NCBI RefSeq assembly: GCF_014302995.1
Contig: NZ_CP060295.1
Span: forward strand, 4,021,501 to 4,085,500
Origin: Variovorax sp. PAMC26660
Lineage (GTDB): Bacteria; Pseudomonadota; Gammaproteobacteria; Burkholderiales; Burkholderiaceae_C
DNA: 64,000 bases
Direction of reading: 5' to 3'
In this document: positions 17,705 to 26,420 of the stretch, piece by piece
Layout of the letters: each line of letters opens with the position of its first letter
Numbering within the stretch: the first letter of the stretch is position 1
Made by a program: the position numbers and the translations under genes
The notes under the pieces: generated by a model
Told to the model about the DNA's origin: nothing
What the model saw: only the letters and a program-made list of their open reading frames with translations
Database searches by the model: none

Positions 17705-17766
17705 GGGGCTCTTTTTCGCTAAATAAAGGAGGAGCGAAGCGGGGGACATTCGCGAAAAAGAGCACC
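17705..17766. repeat. Hairpin element, unit B
   Basis: The arms 17705-17719 (GGGGCTCTTTTTCGC) and 17752-17766 (GCGAAAAAGAGCACC) pair at 14 of 15 positions and enclose the 34-bp core 17721-17754 in the opposite orientation to unit A. Relative to unit A the stem replaces C:G pairs with T:A pairs on both arms, a compensatory change. Confidence 0.75.
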
Positions 17767-17874
17767 GTGTCGGCGTGAGCGTCGCCCTGAACAACGGCCC
17801 GAAAAAGCCCTGAACAAACCCACCCACGCACAACGCGACGGATAGAAGAACAAGGCTTCATCCAGGACGCCGAC

Positions 17875-18891
17875 TCAGCGTACTTCCTTCAGATACTCGT
17901 CGGAGAAGGCGCGCTGCGCGGCGGCCATGCGGCCGTAGTCCACGCTCTTGGCACGCGCGTATTCACTCGCGGGTAGGAACTGCGCCTCGATCTCCTTGGG
18001 CATTGCGCTGGCGCGCACCGGGCGCAGATATGCCTTGGCCCAGATGGCCTGGCCCTCGTCGGACAGCGTGAAGTCGAGCACCTTCTTCGCGTCGGCCGCA
18101 TGCGGGGCCTTGGCGACCAGGCTCATCACGTAAGGAACGGCCAGCGTGCCTTCACTCGGGATGACGAAGGCGACGTTGGCCTTGTCCTTGTACTTGGCGC
18201 GGTAGGCGTTGAAGTCGTAGTCCAGCAGGATCGCGATTTCGCCCGAGAGCACGCGCGCATACGAGGTCTGCTTCGGCACGATGGGCTCGTTCTTCTGCAG
18301 GGCCTTGAAGTAGTCGATGGCCGGCTTGAAGTTGTCGAGCGTGCCGCCGCGCGCCTGGTTCACGGCCACGGCGCCGACATAGCCGACGAAGGCCGAGGCG
18401 GGGTCGAGGTACCCGATCAGGCCCTTGTATTCGGGCTTGAGCAGGTCGGCCCACGACTTCGGAATCGGCTTGCCCTTGAGCGCATCGACGTTGACCATGA
18501 AGCCGAGCGTGCCCGAGTGAATGGTGAACCAGTTGCCGGCCGGGTCCTTCAGGCCGTCGGGAATGTCTTTCCATGCGGCCGGCTTGTAGGGCTCGACCAG
18601 GCCGTCCTTGGCGGCCTGCACCGCGAAGGTCACGCCCAGGTAGGTGACGTCGGCCACGGGGCTGGCCTTCTCGGCCGCCATCTGCGCGAGAGACTGGCCC
18701 GAGTTCTTGTTGTCGGGCGGCACGGTGATGCCGGTCTTGGCCTTGATGGCCTTCAACTGCGTGCCCCAATCGGCCCATTCGGTCGGGCAGTTGTAGCAAA
18801 TGGCGGTCTGCGCCATGGCGCTGCCGGCTGCGGCAGCGAGCGCTGCGGCCAGCACGCCGAGGCGGGCCATGCGATGGAAACGGAAAGACAT
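17875..18891 (-). CDS. ABC importer periplasmic binding protein
   Basis: A 338-residue secreted solute-binding protein. The signal peptide spans residues 1-27 ('LAAALAAAAGSAMA' then QTAICYNCP). It is an iron/phosphonate/polyamine-type (SBP_bac_6/8-like) Venus-flytrap protein, with 'DVTYLGVTFAVQAAKDGLVE' and 'LLKPEYKGLIGYLDPASAFV' typical. A Cys pair (ICYNC) lies just after the cleavage site. It is the first transporter gene after lacI (48 bp gap). The ligand is not readable; the neighbouring phosphodiesterase and Na/Pi carrier suggest an organophosphate. Confidence 0.9.
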   Translation of the reverse strand: MSFRFHRMARLGVLAAALAAAAGSAMAQTAICYNCPTEWADWGTQLKAIKAKTGITVPPDNKNSGQSLAQMAAEKASPVADVTYLGVTFAVQAAKDGLVEPYKPAAWKDIPDGLKDPAGNWFTIHSGTLGFMVNVDALKGKPIPKSWADLLKPEYKGLIGYLDPASAFVGYVGAVAVNQARGGTLDNFKPAIDYFKALQKNEPIVPKQTSYARVLSGEIAILLDYDFNAYRAKYKDKANVAFVIPSEGTLAVPYVMSLVAKAPHAADAKKVLDFTLSDEGQAIWAKAYLRPVRASAMPKEIEAQFLPASEYARAKSVDYGRMAAAQRAFSDEYLKEVR

Positions 18892-18939
18892 GAAGAGCTC
18901 CTTGGATGGATGGGGCGGAGAACGAGGGAGAAGAGTCGG

Positions 18940-19965
18940 TCAGGAAGGGGCGATGTGTGGTTCGTGTTCGCGCGCGGCTGCGCACGACTCGCCGTCGCGG
19001 AAGGCGTGGGGAAGCAGCAGGCTCGCGTCGGCCTGCAGCGTGGTGCCGGCGGCCATCGCCTGGATCAGCAGCTCGACGCTGTGGCGGCCGATGTCGCTGT
19101 TGGGCTGGGCAATGGTGGTGAGGGCGGGTGTGAGGTCTTCGCCGAGCGCGATGCCGTCGAAACCGATCACGCTCAGGTCGTCGGGCACCGAGAGGCCGCT
19201 GAGATGCGCAGCGCGGATGCTGCGGATGGCGAGCAGGTCGTTCGAGCAGATCAGCGCGGTGGGGCGGTTGCGGGTCGCTTGCAACTGCTGCGAGAGCGCA
19301 TCGACGGCGGTTTCGACGAAGGGCACTTCGATCAGTGGCGGTGTGTCGAGCCCGGCGTCGGCCATGCCCTTCAGGTAGCCGCGGTAGCGCTGTTGCGCGC
19401 GGTCCGACGCGGCGAGTGTGCCGCTGACCATGGCGATGCGGCGGTGCCCCAGCAACACGAGGCGCGTGACTGCATCAGCCACGGCGCCTTCGCTGTCGAC
19501 GGAGACGCAGGGGTGGTCCGGGTGCCGGTTGTAGGCCAGGACGTAGGGAACACCGGCTGCCCGCAACCGGGGGAGGGCGGTCGAGGTCGAGGGGTTCGAC
19601 ACGACGAGGATGAGCCCATCGACGTTGCCGGCCAACAGCAGATGGACAGCGCGCTCTTCTTCGTCGAGCTGATAACCGGTGGTGACGGGAATGATGGCGT
19701 AGCCACCCGCGATGGCGGCGCGCGCAATGCCTTGCAGGCATTCGGCAAAAGTCGGGTTCAGCAGCGTGGGCAGCACGACACCGAGCACGCGGCTGCGCTG
19801 GGTGCGCAAGGTGCGGGCGCTGGCGTTCGGCACGTAGTGGAGTTCGCGTGCCACGCGCTCGACCAACTCCCGCGTGGCAGGGGTCACCTTGTCGGGGAAA
19901 TTGAAGGCCCGCGACACGGTGGCCACGGAGACTCCGGCTTTGGCTGCAACGGCTTGAATGCTCAT
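18940..19965 (-). CDS. LacI-family transcriptional repressor
   Basis: A 341-residue regulator. The HTH and hinge helix ('SIQAVAAKAGVSVATVSRAF', then 'TRELVERVARELHYVPNASA') are followed by a PBP-like sugar-binding domain ('VLGVVLPTLLNPTFAECLQG', 'DDLSVIGFDGIALGEDLTPA'). It heads the ABC/phosphodiesterase operon on the same strand. A perfect 16-bp palindrome, 13 bases upstream of its ATG, is its probable operator, so the repressor should control itself and the whole operon. A LacI regulator hints at a sugar- or polyol-containing inducer. Confidence 0.93.
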   Translation of the reverse strand: MSIQAVAAKAGVSVATVSRAFNFPDKVTPATRELVERVARELHYVPNASARTLRTQRSRVLGVVLPTLLNPTFAECLQGIARAAIAGGYAIIPVTTGYQLDEEERAVHLLLAGNVDGLILVVSNPSTSTALPRLRAAGVPYVLAYNRHPDHPCVSVDSEGAVADAVTRLVLLGHRRIAMVSGTLAASDRAQQRYRGYLKGMADAGLDTPPLIEVPFVETAVDALSQQLQATRNRPTALICSNDLLAIRSIRAAHLSGLSVPDDLSVIGFDGIALGEDLTPALTTIAQPNSDIGRHSVELLIQAMAAGTTLQADASLLLPHAFRDGESCAAAREHEPHIAPS

Positions 19966-19977
19966 CGTGCGGTGTTC

Positions 19978-19993
19978 ATGTAATCGATTACAT
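19978..19993. promoter_or_regulatory. LacI-type operator ATGTAATCGATTACAT
   Basis: A perfect 16-bp palindrome with the central CG expected for LacI-family operators, placed 13-28 bases upstream of the lacI ATG. No second copy is seen between lacI and the binding-protein gene, so this one site probably controls the operon. Confidence 0.8.
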
Positions 19994-20095
19994 TGAACCG
20001 CCGCAGTATGACCCCGCTATGACAGAGCTTGGAAGCGGGGAGAAACCCTTTGGGCTTCGAGCGAGATGGAGGGCCGCCTGGAGGTGCCCGTCTTA

Positions 20096-20131
20096 CTCCC
20101 TCTCCTTCCGGGAGAGGGCAGGGGTGAGGGC
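20096..20131. repeat. Short dispersed-type palindrome (CCCTCTCC...GGAGAGGG)
   Basis: CCCTCTCC (20098-20105) and GGAGAGGG (20111-20118) form a hairpin, followed by CAGGGGTGAGGG. This motif is a familiar intergenic repeat in many proteobacterial genomes. Only one copy is present in the window. Confidence 0.5.
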
Positions 20132-20153
20132 AGCGGCATTCACGTCACGACAA

Positions 20154-20343
20154 GCGCCCGGTACGCGCTACGGCGCGCTCAGCCCCTCTGGGCCGCCGAG
20201 GAGCGCAGCATTTCGCGGATCAGGGCTCGCAGCTGTTTGAGCCGAAGGCGAGTTCTGCGAGACCCCGCGAAATGCGAGCACCGCAGGGAAGCCCGAAGGG
20301 CCGGCACAGTGGGGCTGAGCGCGCCGTAGCGCGTACCGGGCGC
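20154..20343. repeat. 190-bp nested palindromic element between lspA and lacI
   Basis: The outer arms 20154-20186 and 20311-20343 are perfect 33-bp inverted repeats. Inside, 20209-20218 (CATTTCGCGG) and 20265-20274 (CCGCGAAATG) form a second stem, and the segments between them pair imperfectly. Together with the repeat at 20096-20131 this accounts for most of the 395-bp gap 19966-20360; no gene is seen there. It may be a REP/MITE-like mobile hairpin or a strong transcription barrier after lspA. Confidence 0.75.
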
Positions 20344-20360
20344 CACCCCAAAGAAGAACG

Positions 20361-20876
20361 CTACTTGCCGCGCCGCACGCGACGAATCTCGTCAACGATC
20401 AAACAGATCGCCCCAAGCGTGATGGCACTGTCCGCAGCATTGAACGCCGGAAAGTACCAGTTCCCCAGGTGGAAGCTCAGAAAGTCCACCACGTAGCCAT
20501 GCATCATCCGGTCGACCACATTGCCAATGGCCCCGCCCAGAATGCAAGCCATGGAGAAGGAAAACAGCTTCTGCCCCGCGTGCGACCTCAGCATCCAGAC
20601 GATGAACACCGCAGCCGCCACGCCGATGGCCGTGAAGAACCAACGCTGCCACCCCGAGTGATCCGCCAGGAATGAGAAGGCGGCCCCCGTGTTGTGCGCC
20701 CGCACGACGTTGAAGAAGCTCGTGACGTAAGTCCAGTCACCGAGCTTGTAGTAGCCCAGGATCAGCGTCTTGGTGAACTGGTCGATCATCACGATGATCA
20801 GCGCCAGCCCCAGCCAGGGCCAGATGCTGCCGCCGCGCGAACGCGACGATGCCGACATGGAGCGTGCCGCAGCCAT
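20361..20876 (-). CDS. lspA: Lipoprotein signal peptidase (signal peptidase II)
   Basis: A 171-residue inner-membrane aspartic peptidase that removes the signal peptide of prolipoproteins after lipidation. Four membrane spans are visible. The two catalytic Asp residues lie in '[16 protein letters not shown]' and '[11 protein letters not shown]'; '[13 protein letters not shown]' is the conserved N-terminal box. The ATG at 20876 overlaps the ileS stop (TGATG). The ribF-ileS-lspA order is widespread in proteobacteria. Confidence 0.97.
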   Translation of the reverse strand: MAAARSMSASSRSRGGSIWPWLGLALIIVMIDQFTKTLILGYYKLGDWTYVTSFFNVVRAHNTGAAFSFLADHSGWQRWFFTAIGVAAAVFIVWMLRSHAGQKLFSFSMACILGGAIGNVVDRMMHGYVVDFLSFHLGNWYFPAFNAADSAITLGAICLIVDEIRRVRRGK

Positions 20877-23728
20877 CAGGCAAAGCTCCGCGATTCGCCG
20901 GCGCCGAACAGGTTGCTCGTGCAACGTCCGCAGATCGTCGGATGCGCCGGGTCGTGGCCCACGTCGTCGCGGTAATGCCAGCAGCGATCGCACTTCTGCG
21001 CGGTGCTCGGCGTCACCACCGTCGACAGTGTTTCACCCGCAGCCAGCTCGATCGCGGAGGCGATGAAGACGAACTTCAGGTCGTCGCCCAGCGAGCCCAG
21101 CAGCGCGAAGTCGTCGGCTGGCGCCGTCACCTGCAGGTTGGCCTGCAGTGACGAGCCGACCTTGCCTTCGGCACGCACGGCTTCGATGTTCTTGTTCACC
21201 GCGTCGCGGATCTCGCGGATGCGGCTCCACTTGGCCAGCAAGGCTTCGTCGGGCGCAGCGAACTGACTGTAGGTCTGCGCGAAGATCGACTCGCCCGGCT
21301 TGCCGGTGCCCACGAACTTCCACGCCTCTTCGGCCGTGAAGCTCAGGAACGGCGCCATCCAGCGCAGCATTGCCTGCGAGATGTGCCACAGCGCCGTCTG
21401 CGCGCTGCGGCGCGCCAGCGAGCCTGGAGCCGTCGTGTAGAGACGGTCCTTCAGGATGTCGAGGTAGAAACCGCCCAGGTCTTCCGAACAGTAGATCTGC
21501 AGCTTGGCCACCACCGGGTGGAACTCGTACACCTGATAGTGCGCGAGGATCTCGGCCTGGAACTGTGCCGCGCGCGCCATCGCGTAACGGTCGATCTCGA
21601 ACAGCTGATCGAGCGGCACCGCGTCCTTCGCGATGTCGAAGTCGCTGGTGTTCGCCATCAGGAAGCGCAGCGTGTTGCGGATGCGGCGGTACGCATCGAC
21701 CACGCGCGCGAGGATCTTGTCGTCGCCGGCGATGTCGCCCGAGTAGTCGCTGGCCGCCACCCAGAGGCGGATGATTTCCGCGCCCAGCTTGCTGCTGATT
21801 TCCTGCGGGTCGATGCCGTTCTTGAGCGACTTGCTCATCTTGATGCCCTTGGCATCCACCGTGAAGCCGTGCGTGAGCAGGCTCTTGTACGGCGCGCGGT
21901 CTTCCAGCATGCAGGCGATCAGCAGCGACGAATGGAACCAGCCGCGATGCTGGTCATGGCCTTCGAGGTACAGGTCGGCTTCGGGGCCGGTCTCGTGGTG
22001 CACGGTGGGGTGCGTGCCGCGCAGCACGTGATAGAAGGTCGAGCCCGAGTCGAACCACACCTCGAGGATGTCGGTGCTCTTCGTGTAGTGCGGCGCGTCT
22101 TCGGCACCCAGGATCTCTTCGACCGTCACGCGGCTCCAGGCCTCGATGCCGCCCTTCTCGACGACGTCGGCGGCCTGGTCGAGGATTTCCATGGTGCGCG
22201 GATGCAGCTCGCCCGAATCCTTGTGCAGGAAGAACGGGATCGGCACGCCCCAGCTGCGCTGGCGGCTGATGCACCAGTCGGGACGGCCGGCGATCATGTC
22301 GTGCAGGCGCGCCTTGCCGTTCTCGGGGAAGAAGCTGGTCTGCTCGATGGCGTCAAGCGCGGTCTGGCGCAGCGTCTTGGGCGCCTTGTCCTTGGTGAAC
22401 ACGCCTTCGCCCTCGTCCATGCGCACGAACCACTGCGCGGCCGCGCGGTAGATCACCGGCGTCTTGTGGCGCCAGCAGTGCGGGTAGCTGTGGGTGATGG
22501 TCTCGGTGGTCAGCAGGCGGTTGGCGTCGCGCAGCGCGGCGATGATGACCGGCACGGCCTTCCAGATGTTCTGGCCGCCGAACAGCGGGAAATCGGGTGC
22601 GTAGCTGCCGTTGCCCTGCACCGGGTTCAGGATGTCGTCGTAGGCCACGCCGTGGGCGATGCAGGAGTTGAAGTCATCCACGCCGTAGGCGGGCGAGGAG
22701 TGGACCAGGCCCGTGCCGTCGGTGGCAGTGGCGTAGTCGGCCAGGTAGACCGGCGCCACGCGGCGGTAGCCGGCATCCACGTCGTACAGCGGATGCTGGA
22801 ATTCCAGGCCACCGAGTTTTTCGCCCTTGACCGTGGCGACCACCTTGCCGTCGAGCGCATAGCGGTTCATGCACATCTCGACCAGCGAATTGGCCACGAT
22901 CAGCAGGCCGCGCTCGGTGTCGACCAGCGAGTACTCGAGCTCGGGGTTGAGGTTGATCGCCTGGTTGGCGGGGATGGTCCACGCGGTGGTGGTCCAGATC
23001 ACGGCGAAGACGTCGCCGAGCAGCAGATGGTCGGCCTCGAAGGCCTTGAGCACCTTCTCGCGGTCGTTCGCCTTGAAGGCGACGTCGATGGTCTGGCTCT
23101 TCTTGTCGGCGTATTCGATCTCGAACTCGGCCAGCGACGAGCCGCAGTCGAAGCACCAGTACACGGGCTTCAGGCCGCGATACACAAAGCCGCGCTCGAT
23201 CACGCGCTTGAACGCGCGCAGTTCGCCGGCTTCGTTGGCGAAGTCCATCGTCTTGTAGGGGTGGTCCCATTCGCCCAGCACGCCCAGGCGCTGGAAGTCG
23301 AGCAGCTGCTGCGCGATCTGCTCGGTGGCGTAGGCGCGGCTCTTGGCCTGCATCTCGTCGCGGCTCAGGTTGCGGCCGAACTGCTTTTCGATGGCGTTCT
23401 CGATCGGCAGGCCGTGGCAATCCCAGCCGGGCACGTAGAGCGCGTCGAAGCCTTCGAGCTGGCGCGCCTTGGTGATCATGTCCTTCAGGATCTTGTTCAC
23501 CGCGTGACCCATGTGGATCTGGCCATTGGCGTACGGCGGCCCGTCGTGCAGGATGAACTTGGGCGCGCCGTGGCGGGCGTCGCGCAGGCGGTGGTAGCGG
23601 CCTTCGTCGTTCCATTCCTTCACCCAGCCCGGCTCGCGCTTGGGCAGGTCGCCGCGCATCGGGAAGGGGGTGTCGGGCAGGTTCAGCGTGGAACGGTAGT
23701 CGGTGGGGGTGGCGGCAGCGTCAGACAT
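20876..23728 (-). CDS. ileS: Isoleucine-tRNA ligase
   Basis: A 950-residue class Ia synthetase charging tRNA-Ile. The HIGH-type motif is in '[17 protein letters not shown]' near residue 60 and the KMSKS loop is '[11 protein letters not shown]'. The CP1 editing domain lies between them ('[16 protein letters not shown]'). The C-terminal zinc finger is '[12 protein letters not shown]...ICGRC', the full-length bacterial form. It is translationally linked to lspA at its 3' end. Confidence 0.98.
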   Translation of the reverse strand: MSDAAATPTDYRSTLNLPDTPFPMRGDLPKREPGWVKEWNDEGRYHRLRDARHGAPKFILHDGPPYANGQIHMGHAVNKILKDMITKARQLEGFDALYVPGWDCHGLPIENAIEKQFGRNLSRDEMQAKSRAYATEQIAQQLLDFQRLGVLGEWDHPYKTMDFANEAGELRAFKRVIERGFVYRGLKPVYWCFDCGSSLAEFEIEYADKKSQTIDVAFKANDREKVLKAFEADHLLLGDVFAVIWTTTAWTIPANQAINLNPELEYSLVDTERGLLIVANSLVEMCMNRYALDGKVVATVKGEKLGGLEFQHPLYDVDAGYRRVAPVYLADYATATDGTGLVHSSPAYGVDDFNSCIAHGVAYDDILNPVQGNGSYAPDFPLFGGQNIWKAVPVIIAALRDANRLLTTETITHSYPHCWRHKTPVIYRAAAQWFVRMDEGEGVFTKDKAPKTLRQTALDAIEQTSFFPENGKARLHDMIAGRPDWCISRQRSWGVPIPFFLHKDSGELHPRTMEILDQAADVVEKGGIEAWSRVTVEEILGAEDAPHYTKSTDILEVWFDSGSTFYHVLRGTHPTVHHETGPEADLYLEGHDQHRGWFHSSLLIACMLEDRAPYKSLLTHGFTVDAKGIKMSKSLKNGIDPQEISSKLGAEIIRLWVAASDYSGDIAGDDKILARVVDAYRRIRNTLRFLMANTSDFDIAKDAVPLDQLFEIDRYAMARAAQFQAEILAHYQVYEFHPVVAKLQIYCSEDLGGFYLDILKDRLYTTAPGSLARRSAQTALWHISQAMLRWMAPFLSFTAEEAWKFVGTGKPGESIFAQTYSQFAAPDEALLAKWSRIREIRDAVNKNIEAVRAEGKVGSSLQANLQVTAPADDFALLGSLGDDLKFVFIASAIELAAGETLSTVVTPSTAQKCDRCWHYRDDVGHDPAHPTICGRCTSNLFGAGESRSFA

Positions 23729-23750
23729 GTTGGGGTGCGAAACAGAGGGG

Positions 23751-23825
23751 CTTCGACAGGCTCAGCCCGAACTGCATTGAGCGGTCGGTGCGGAAGAAAA
23801 GCCGTTCGCCCTGAGCTTGTCGAAG
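23751..23825. repeat. Dispersed inverted repeat (CTTCGACAGGCTCAG type)
   Basis: CTTCGACAGGCTCAGCCCGA (from 23751) pairs imperfectly with the block ending CTGAGCTTGTCGAAG at 23825. It occupies most of the ribF-ileS gap. This is a well-known short palindromic repeat found between genes of many Proteobacteria. Confidence 0.65.
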
Positions 23826-23849
23826 GGCGGCAGCACGGGGCGTGCAGGG

Positions 23850-24887
23850 CTAAATTCGGTCGCGCGTGGTCTGGCGGTGGGTTTCGGCGTGGGTCGATGC
23901 AAAGAACGCACGTGCGTCGCGCCCATCCTTCGCGATGCCCGCTGTGAGGGCCTCGAGGCTGGTGTAGCGCAATTCGTCGTGCAGTTTGTGCAGGAGTTCC
24001 ACGCGGACGATTTTACCGTAGGCCCCTTCGGTCCCGAGATGGGAGGGCCACTCCAGACAGTGCGTTTCCAGCAAAACACGGCCGCCGTTGACGTCGTTGG
24101 CGTCCAGCGAGGGGCGCACGCCAAGGTTCGCCACGCCGGGCAAAGGCTGGTCGGCCAGGCCGTGGACCAGCACCGCGAAGATGCCGTTGGCGGCCGGTTT
24201 CCAGTGCTTGAAGCGCAGGTTGAGGGTGCGAAAACCGTCGTCCTTGCCCGGCGCCGAGGCGCCCAGCGCGCGGCCGAGCTTGCGGCCATGGACCACGTGG
24301 CCCGAAATTGTGTAGGGCCGGCCGAGCAGCGTCTGCGCGTCGGCCATGCGGCCTTCGGCCAGCGCCTCGCGCACTGCCGAACTGGAAACCCGCAGGCCAT
24401 GAACCTCGTAGCTGTTCATGCGCGCCACGTCGAAGCCGCGCTTGTCGCCGGCCGCATCGAGCATGGCGTAGTCGCCGGCCCGCTTGGCGCCGAAGCGGAA
24501 GTCGTCGCCCACGAGCACATAGCGCGCGCCCAGGCCGTCGACCAGTACGTTCTGGATGAATTCCTCGGGCGATTGCGAAGCCAGCCGGCCGTCGAAGGGC
24601 AGCACGATGGTCTGGGCCACGCCGCAGGCGGCCAGCTCGCTGAGCTTGTCGCGCAGCGTGCCGATGCGCGCCGGGGCCAGGTCAGGTTTCTTGGTGAGGG
24701 CGGCGAAATAGTCGCGGGGGTGGGGCTCGAACGTCATCACGCAGCTCGGCAGCCCGCGCTGGCGGGACTCGGTCTGCAAAAGCGCGAGCATGGCCTGGTG
24801 GCCACGGTGCACGCCGTCGAAATTCCCAATCGTGAGGGCGCAGGCGGGGGCTACGCCCGGGTGCCGGAAGCCGCGGAAAACCTGCAT
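23850..24887 (-). CDS. ribF: Bifunctional riboflavin kinase / FAD synthetase
   Basis: A 345-residue enzyme making FMN and then FAD. The N-terminal nucleotidyltransferase domain begins 'ALTIGNFDGVHRGHQAML' (HxGH-type site) and has 'TFEPHPRDYF'. The C-terminal kinase domain has 'RPYTISGHVVHGRKLGRALG' and 'GVANLGVRPS'. The start is the ATG at 24887; a GCTATCAAAAAGATAC palindrome lies just upstream of it. It precedes ileS on the same strand. Confidence 0.97.
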   Translation of the reverse strand: MQVFRGFRHPGVAPACALTIGNFDGVHRGHQAMLALLQTESRQRGLPSCVMTFEPHPRDYFAALTKKPDLAPARIGTLRDKLSELAACGVAQTIVLPFDGRLASQSPEEFIQNVLVDGLGARYVLVGDDFRFGAKRAGDYAMLDAAGDKRGFDVARMNSYEVHGLRVSSSAVREALAEGRMADAQTLLGRPYTISGHVVHGRKLGRALGASAPGKDDGFRTLNLRFKHWKPAANGIFAVLVHGLADQPLPGVANLGVRPSLDANDVNGGRVLLETHCLEWPSHLGTEGAYGKIVRVELLHKLHDELRYTSLEALTAGIAKDGRDARAFFASTHAETHRQTTRDRI

Positions 24888-24946
24888 CGGTGAGTATCTT
24901 TTTGATAGCGCCTTTCGCCCGCCAAATGGGCGAATCAGGCCGTTTT

Positions 24947-24970
24947 GTCACAAAGCCGGTATATTGTGAC
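24947..24970. promoter_or_regulatory. Inverted repeat GTCACAA-N10-TTGTGAC
   Basis: A perfect 7-bp inverted repeat with a 10-base AT-containing spacer (24954-24963) in the divergent ribF/HNH gap, 60 bases from ribF and 85 from the HNH start. The size and spacing fit a dimeric regulator operator. The factor is unknown. Confidence 0.45.
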
Positions 24971-25054
24971 GCAGTGCACTGATTGGCGTGGGTCTCCAAT
25001 GCACTCCGTGTCCCTGGTCTTTCCGTGGTTCTTCCCTTTTTTGAGGAGACGTTG

Positions 25055-25615
25055 GTGAAGGTCTTGAAGCTGTCGGCCCAAGGGCTGCCCCAGTCATGGA
25101 TATCGCTCGAACAGGCGGTGATTCACTATGCAGCGGACGAAGTGCGCTGGGAAGTGGGCGCGCAGGTCGCGGTGTTTCGTGGGGGCCACAACGCGATCAC
25201 GGGCGAGCAGTCGCAGATTGCGATCAACAGCATCATCGGCACCAAGGGCGTGCCGCGCATCAATCCCTTCACCCAGCGTCCGGGCCTGACCAACAGCAAG
25301 TTGTTCTCGCGCGACCGCAATGTCTGCGCCTATTGCGGCGGGCATTTCCATGAAGACGAGCTCACGCGCGAGCACATCATTCCGTTCGCGCAGAAGGGCA
25401 TCGACACCTGGATGAACGTGGTCACGGCCTGCAAGCCGTGCAACCACCGCAAGAGCAGCCGCACGCCGGAGCAGGCGAACATGCCGCTGCTGTACGCGCC
25501 GTATGTGCCCAGCCTCTGGGAAGACTTCATCCTGCGAAATCGCCGCATCCTGGCGGACCAGATGGAGTTCCTGATGGCGCACCTGCCGCAAAGCTCGCGG
25601 CTGCACGATACCTAG
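25055..25615 (+). CDS. HNH endonuclease domain protein
   Basis: A 186-residue protein with a treble-clef HNH fold in its second half: 'CAYCGGHF', then 'LTREHIIPFAQKG' (the His of the catalytic strand), 'WMNVVTACKPCNHRKSS'. The paired CxxC motifs bind structural zinc. The start is the GTG at 25055, 6 bases after GAGGAG (25043-25048); upstream in-frame codons lack a ribosome site. There is no restriction, toxin or phage partner nearby, so a role in restriction is not supported. It stands convergent to the enoyl-CoA hydratase gene with only 5 bases between them. Confidence 0.85.
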   Translation: MKVLKLSAQGLPQSWISLEQAVIHYAADEVRWEVGAQVAVFRGGHNAITGEQSQIAINSIIGTKGVPRINPFTQRPGLTNSKLFSRDRNVCAYCGGHFHEDELTREHIIPFAQKGIDTWMNVVTACKPCNHRKSSRTPEQANMPLLYAPYVPSLWEDFILRNRRILADQMEFLMAHLPQSSRLHDT

Positions 25616-25620
25616 CTTCT

Positions 25621-26409
25621 TCAGCGTTTCCAGTCCGGCGGGCGCTTCTCGATGAAGGCCTGAACGCCTTCCAGCGCGCTCTCGTCCATCATGTTGCAGG
25701 CCATGGTCTGGCTGGCGTCGGCCAGTGCGGCTTCGATGCCGGTTTCGAGCTGGCGGTAGAACAGGGCCTTGCCGAGCGCAAGCGCCTGGCGCGGCTTGGC
25801 GACGATGCTGGCCACCAGCGATTCGACCGCGGCATCGAGTTCCGCTGGCGCCGCCACCCGGTTGACCAGGCCCTTTTCGCGGGCCTCCTGCGCGCTGATG
25901 AATTCACCCGTCACCAGCATCTCGAAGGCTTCCTTGCGCCCGAGGTTGCGCGACAGCGTGACGCTGGGCGTGGCGCAGAAAAGCCCCACGTTCACGCCAC
26001 TGACCGCAAAGCGTGCATCGCTCGACGCCACCGCCAGATCGCAGACCGCGACCAGCTGGCAACCCGCGGCCGTCGCGATGCCGTGCGCGCGTGCGATCAC
26101 CGGCACGGGCAGGCGCTGGATCGACAGCATCATCGCGCCGCAGCGCTCGAAGAGCTGCCGGTAGTAGCCCAGCGAGGGCTCGGCGCGCATTTCCTTCAGG
26201 TCGTGGCCCGCGCAGAAGGCCTTGCCCGCCGCTGCGATGACGACGGCGCGCACGGTGGCGTCGGCCGCGATCTCGCCGATGGCCTGCTCGAGTGCGCCGA
26301 GCATGCCTTCGGAGAGCGCGTTGAACGAGGCCGGTCGGTTCAGCGTCAGCGTGACCACGCCGCGCGCGTCGCGCGTGGCCAGCACGAAGGGGGCGGTGGT
26401 GTCGGTCAT
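25621..26409 (-). CDS. Enoyl-CoA hydratase/isomerase family protein
   Basis: A 262-residue crotonase-fold protein. The oxyanion-hole segments are 'GKAFCAGHDLKEM' and 'RAHGIATAAGCQLVAVCDLA'. It hydrates enoyl-CoA or isomerises it; members with this sequence style act on branched or aromatic substrates too. It is the last of a run of minus-strand acyl-CoA genes. The ATG at 26409 follows the hydrolase stop by 11 bases, so it is probably co-transcribed with it. Confidence 0.9.
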   Translation of the reverse strand: MTDTTAPFVLATRDARGVVTLTLNRPASFNALSEGMLGALEQAIGEIAADATVRAVVIAAAGKAFCAGHDLKEMRAEPSLGYYRQLFERCGAMMLSIQRLPVPVIARAHGIATAAGCQLVAVCDLAVASSDARFAVSGVNVGLFCATPSVTLSRNLGRKEAFEMLVTGEFISAQEAREKGLVNRVAAPAELDAAVESLVASIVAKPRQALALGKALFYRQLETGIEAALADASQTMACNMMDESALEGVQAFIEKRPPDWKR

Positions 26410-26420
26410 GGCGGCGCGAC

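Larger units (their letters stand above)
17468..17874. other. 407-bp intra-operon gap holding twin hairpin elements
   Basis: This stretch between the binding-protein stop and the first permease start holds no credible gene. Its middle is taken up by two hairpin-forming units (17552-17643 and 17705-17766) that share a 34-bp core in opposite orientation. The remaining sequence is T/G-rich near the permease start and unremarkable near the binding-protein stop. A hairpin region at this position, as between malE and malF in E. coli, can stabilise the upstream binding-protein mRNA and lower permease expression; that role is inferred here. Confidence 0.6.

Noticed and set aside
17552..17766. CRISPR-like array in the binding-protein/permease gap
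   Set aside because: There are only two copies of the core, in opposite orientation and with no regular spacing or cas genes; this is hairpin structure, not direct repeats.
12195..19965. Naming the ABC locus a 2-aminoethylphosphonate importer (phnSTUV)
   Set aside because: The transporter class fits, but there are no phnW/phnX genes and the coupled enzyme is a phosphodiesterase; the ligand cannot be assigned from sequence.
21383..23947. Open frame of about 850 codons opposite ileS
   Set aside because: It is a shadow of ileS with no recognisable motif; long antisense frames are expected at this GC content.
25055..25615. HNH protein as part of a restriction or toxin system
   Set aside because: No methyltransferase, specificity subunit, antitoxin or phage gene is adjacent; the neighbours are ribF and acyl-CoA genes.
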